A stretch of 64,000 nucleotides of DNA from Dysgonomonas sp. BGC7. GTDB taxonomy: Bacteria > Bacteroidota > Bacteroidia > Bacteroidales > Dysgonomonadaceae. The notes beneath the pieces are model-generated. The model was not told the origin of the DNA. It saw nothing but the letters and a program-made list of their open reading frames with translations, and searched no databases. The stretch spans positions 573,711 through 637,710 of the forward strand of contig NZ_CVRP01000007.1 in the NCBI RefSeq assembly GCF_001261735.1, written 5' to 3'. This document shows positions 62,401 to 64,000 of this stretch, in pieces; within the stretch, counting starts at the first letter, position 1; each line of letters begins with the position of its first letter. Both the position numbers and the translations under genes were made by a program.

Positions 62401-64000
62401 ACTATTCCATATAAGCCGGAATATGGAGACGGTGTAAATGTCTCATTTACTTATGTTAAAAATGGAGAACTATATAATAAAGATGTAACACTGAAAAAAG
62501 AAGAGGAAAAAACAGATGCCAAGCTGAATGTAAAACTGGAAGTTTTTAGAGACAAACTTCGTCCGGGACAAGCTGAAACATGGACACTAAGTGTAAAAGA
62601 TACTCTGAATAATACTGCTGTGGCCGAGGTTCTGGCTTCTATGTACGATGTGTCTCTTGACAAAATATATCCATATAGTGCTTGGTATCTTAACCGTCCG
62701 CAAAAATATCAGGCGGCTATATATTCTATGAATTATAATTATCCAAACACATATTATGCGAATAATGATATGTTCGCTCACTTCTCTCTTCGTCCGAGAA
62801 TATCAGGGAATGGTGAAATTCCTCCTCCTCTTACCGGATCGGTTATGAGTGAGACTGTAAGACGATTCGATCAAATAAATTGGTTTGGTTATATGTCTCA
62901 GCCTTTTGATGAATATATACTTTCTAAGGAAGAAAGTGCAGATAAGAATAGTATATCTATTAGTGTTATGGATGCACCAGTTTATGCTAAAAGTATGGAT
63001 GGATTGGTGTTACAGGAAAATGTTGTGCAAAAAGGATTGGGAGGGAATTTAGCTGCTGCACCTAATCTAAGATCTAAAGCTGAATTTTTAGATGATGGGG
63101 TAAATGTCGAGGAAAGTCATGGAAACATCCAAATTCGTCAAAACTTCAACGAGACAGCTTTCTTTTTCCCTCACTTGCGTACCAATGAAAAAGGAGAAAC
63201 GCTGATTACTTTTACTGTTCCGGAGAGCAATACCACATGGCGATTCAGGGCTATGGCTCATGACAAGCGAAGTAGAGTAGGAGTTGTAGAACAGTTTATT
63301 GTTACACAAAAAGAATTGATGGTAACACCTAATATGCCACGCTTTATTCGTCAAGGCGATAAAACAAGCATTTCTGCCAAAATTTCTAATCTATCCGAAG
63401 CTGCTATTGCAGGGAATGTTTCTATCGAATTTTTTGATCCTGCTACAGAGAAAGCCATCGATTTGAGTATAGTAAATGCTTCTCAGTCATTCTCTGTCGA
63501 AAAAGACTCGTCTACATCTGCTTCTTGGACATTCGATGTTCCTAAAGATATTGAGCTTATTGGTTGTCGTATAGTAGCACAGAATGCTACATTCAGCGAT
63601 GGCGAACAGCACGTTCTAGCTGTGTTGCCTAACCGTATGCTGGTAACAGAGAGTATGCCTATTGATATTATTAAGAGTGGAACAAGTACATTTACTTTCG
63701 ATAAGTTATATAATAATAAATCGACCACATTAAGTAACTATAAACTGACATTGGAATATACTTCCAATCCGGCTTGGTATGCTGTACAAGCGTTGCCTAC
63801 ATTGAGTAATCCATCAAACGAAAATGCTGTTAACTGGTTCGCTGCTTATTATGTAAATACTTTGGGTTCGTCTCTTGTGCGTCAATACCCAAAAGTTGCT
63901 ACCATGATAGAGGCTTGGAAAAAACAAGGAAGCGATAAGCAGACCTTAGTCTCCAAATTGCAAAAAGATGAAGAACTAAAGGCTGTACTCTTAGAAGAAA
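59488..64000 (+). CDS. Alpha-2-macroglobulin-family protein, 3' end cut by window edge
   Basis: Read by hand from ATG 59488; open to the right edge for about 1504 residues of a protein that should exceed 1800. It has a Sec signal (MNKQLLISLLLLLSIGMMAQ) without a lipobox. After an unassigned N-terminal helical region (about 25-450) comes the MG1/MG2 region with TDRSVYRPGQTLFFKAIAID at about 590-610, more MG beta-domains, and the A2M domain near 1245 (NTTWRFRAMAHDKRSRVG). Then NPAWYAVQALPTLSNPSNEN occurs near 1426, where thioester members have a CxEQ motif. There is no cysteine here, so it is a non-thioester type. Bacterial members trap proteases or bind wall enzymes; pbpC often follows, off this window. 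Confidence 0.9.
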   Translation, partial: MNKQLLISLLLLLSIGMMAQKANNKYENDWSRIEKFLEESLPQSALNEVNTVLKKAFAEKNNTQVIKALIYKNKLNRDIDRDSDSIYSDLQTLIVQTNNAVEKALLNSMLAEVYSNYYSDNSWQINRRTNIADFVPEDINEWSGNMFLDKIIENLNLSIQDISTLKKHTTKEYDDIINLGRDTEIYPTIYDFLMKRAIDISKNINSINYGDSGLENTEVSVDELALFAEEYTKLNIKTGADKKQSVFLYYQEYLRDLLGRNLTSTIILTEMDKIDFISSVSGNFSGKPAHDALVRLEKKYENNETSTEVISRIVNSYNWGEMSVEINKEKYDWLKKGIDKYPESYGARLLKRDLALLETPDLQVRGKGIIYPSNSVKIILEYKNTQAISDKQDFNLYKIEKGRYSLVKAYPMSLASKTTYLSDTLALDLGKLPVGRYCLSDISLDELNKKDEDVESDFVYSGYKYNRFDFVVTGLITFSRNSAKSEYEIFVTDRISGKPLKNVTVTVKPVKMKKEDEDPMPIFLKTNTMGIATYKEKALTEKGSYRYQVAQYTVALGADSCLQAESLSENSYRWSVNQPQIDKGPIISVLTDRSVYRPGQTLFFKAIAIDNNSNVISDKGFVVKLMNPNNEIVSQKEIITNDFGSISGEFIIPQSGLLGRYRVVVDNSTASVNVEEYKRPTFEITFDKIDKTYSFGKKVILKGHAKNFSGVSLQGTDVKYTITRAQFSFWNWRGGYKAPFDDGTVKTNDDGSFEISFTPEAGDGKSMMRTSQRQVYSFEVTATVTDVNGETQSNTYSVTVGNVSMAINIEVESQVEKNSVYKLGIIAKNLQGVEIETSGSYTVSLLDDNDSIQSKVKEGAFRSGEQDALKSVLKTLPSGKYRIEVKALDSNGVEVDGKTDFILFSYSDKKPPVKSEGWLVNKNNTFTKDDRPVEIIYGVSGKDINVLYQLYNNNGVIERRFIKLSDSNHSFTIPYKPEYGDGVNVSFTYVKNGELYNKDVTLKKEEEKTDAKLNVKLEVFRDKLRPGQAETWTLSVKDTLNNTAVAEVLASMYDVSLDKIYPYSAWYLNRPQKYQAAIYSMNYNYPNTYYANNDMFAHFSLRPRISGNGEIPPPLTGSVMSETVRRFDQINWFGYMSQPFDEYILSKEESADKNSISISVMDAPVYAKSMDGLVLQENVVQKGLGGNLAAAPNLRSKAEFLDDGVNVEESHGNIQIRQNFNETAFFFPHLRTNEKGETLITFTVPESNTTWRFRAMAHDKRSRVGVVEQFIVTQKELMVTPNMPRFIRQGDKTSISAKISNLSEAAIAGNVSIEFFDPATEKAIDLSIVNASQSFSVEKDSSTSASWTFDVPKDIELIGCRIVAQNATFSDGEQHVLAVLPNRMLVTESMPIDIIKSGTSTFTFDKLYNNKSTTLSNYKLTLEYTSNPAWYAVQALPTLSNPSNENAVNWFAAYYVNTLGSSLVRQYPKVATMIEAWKKQGSDKQTLVSKLQKDEELKAVLLEE

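Overview
This window reads as chromosomal DNA of a Bacteroidota bacterium, most likely order Bacteroidales and plausibly close to Dysgonomonas or its relatives. The genus is an inference from gene content. Supporting signs are: promoters of the TTTG-N19/20-TAnnTTTG type; few Shine-Dalgarno sequences; a SusC/SusD pair; a fused FeoA-FeoB; a lipoprotein TamA (TamL); PorE/PorD-type proteins; a cobalamin-riboswitch TonB receptor; and AT-rich DNA. I see no rRNA, tRNA, CRISPR array, insertion sequence, integrase or phage gene.

Layout. 1-2.2 kb: left-truncated BtuB-like receptor under a B12 riboswitch (minus strand). 2.3-6.5 kb: aminotransferase-RdgB pair, acetyl-CoA hydrolase/transferase-family enzyme, RluA-type pseudouridine synthase. 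6.5-16.1 kb: a possible structured RNA, feoAB, a three-gene susC/susD/lipoprotein operon, a 52-codon FeoB-associated Cys-rich protein too short for ordinary ORF lists, and a promoter-stem-terminator RNA resembling 6S or Bacteroidales-1 RNA. 16.2-19.9 kb: pyrE-SRPBCC-argH and serB. 20-25 kb: aquaporin, two small exported proteins, a FadL-type porin and a highly repetitive surface-type protein. 25.3-34 kb: UvrD/PcrA helicase, GH20 hexosaminidase lipoprotein, TPR protein, and a porE-porD pair typical of type IX secretion. 34-39.5 kb: minus-strand housekeeping run (TRIC channel, mnmA, small barrel protein, EamA exporter, YjdF-like protein, riboflavin synthase, phosphodiester glycosidase). 39.8-48.8 kb: double-PDZ protein, leucine-rich repeat adhesin, asymmetric ABC-F ATPase, ECF sigma factor, aldo/keto reductase, ABM monooxygenase, aspS. 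48.8-59 kb: SlyD, MalY-type lyase, peroxiredoxin, an unassigned ATP-grasp-like protein, TamL, VOC protein, TrmH methyltransferase, GNAT, DUF3943 protein. 59-64 kb: CrcB/FluC and a right-truncated alpha-2-macroglobulin-family protein.

How it fits together. Most of the window is core metabolism and envelope biology. Envelope genes dominate: TonB/Sus uptake, Feo iron import, a FadL-type porin, TamL, PorE/PorD, A2M-like protein and several exported proteins of unknown role. The least explained signals are non-coding: two candidate structured RNAs (about 6.74-6.95 and 15.84-16.08 kb) and a nearly identical 31-bp element with GTNAC direct repeats (27 of 31 bases shared) in two distant divergent intergenic regions, ahead of the double-PDZ gene and the ATP-grasp-like gene. 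Starts were moved from TTG to ATG in several genes (feoAB is moved between two ATGs), while porE appears to use TTG genuinely. Site positions read by eye may be off by a base or two.
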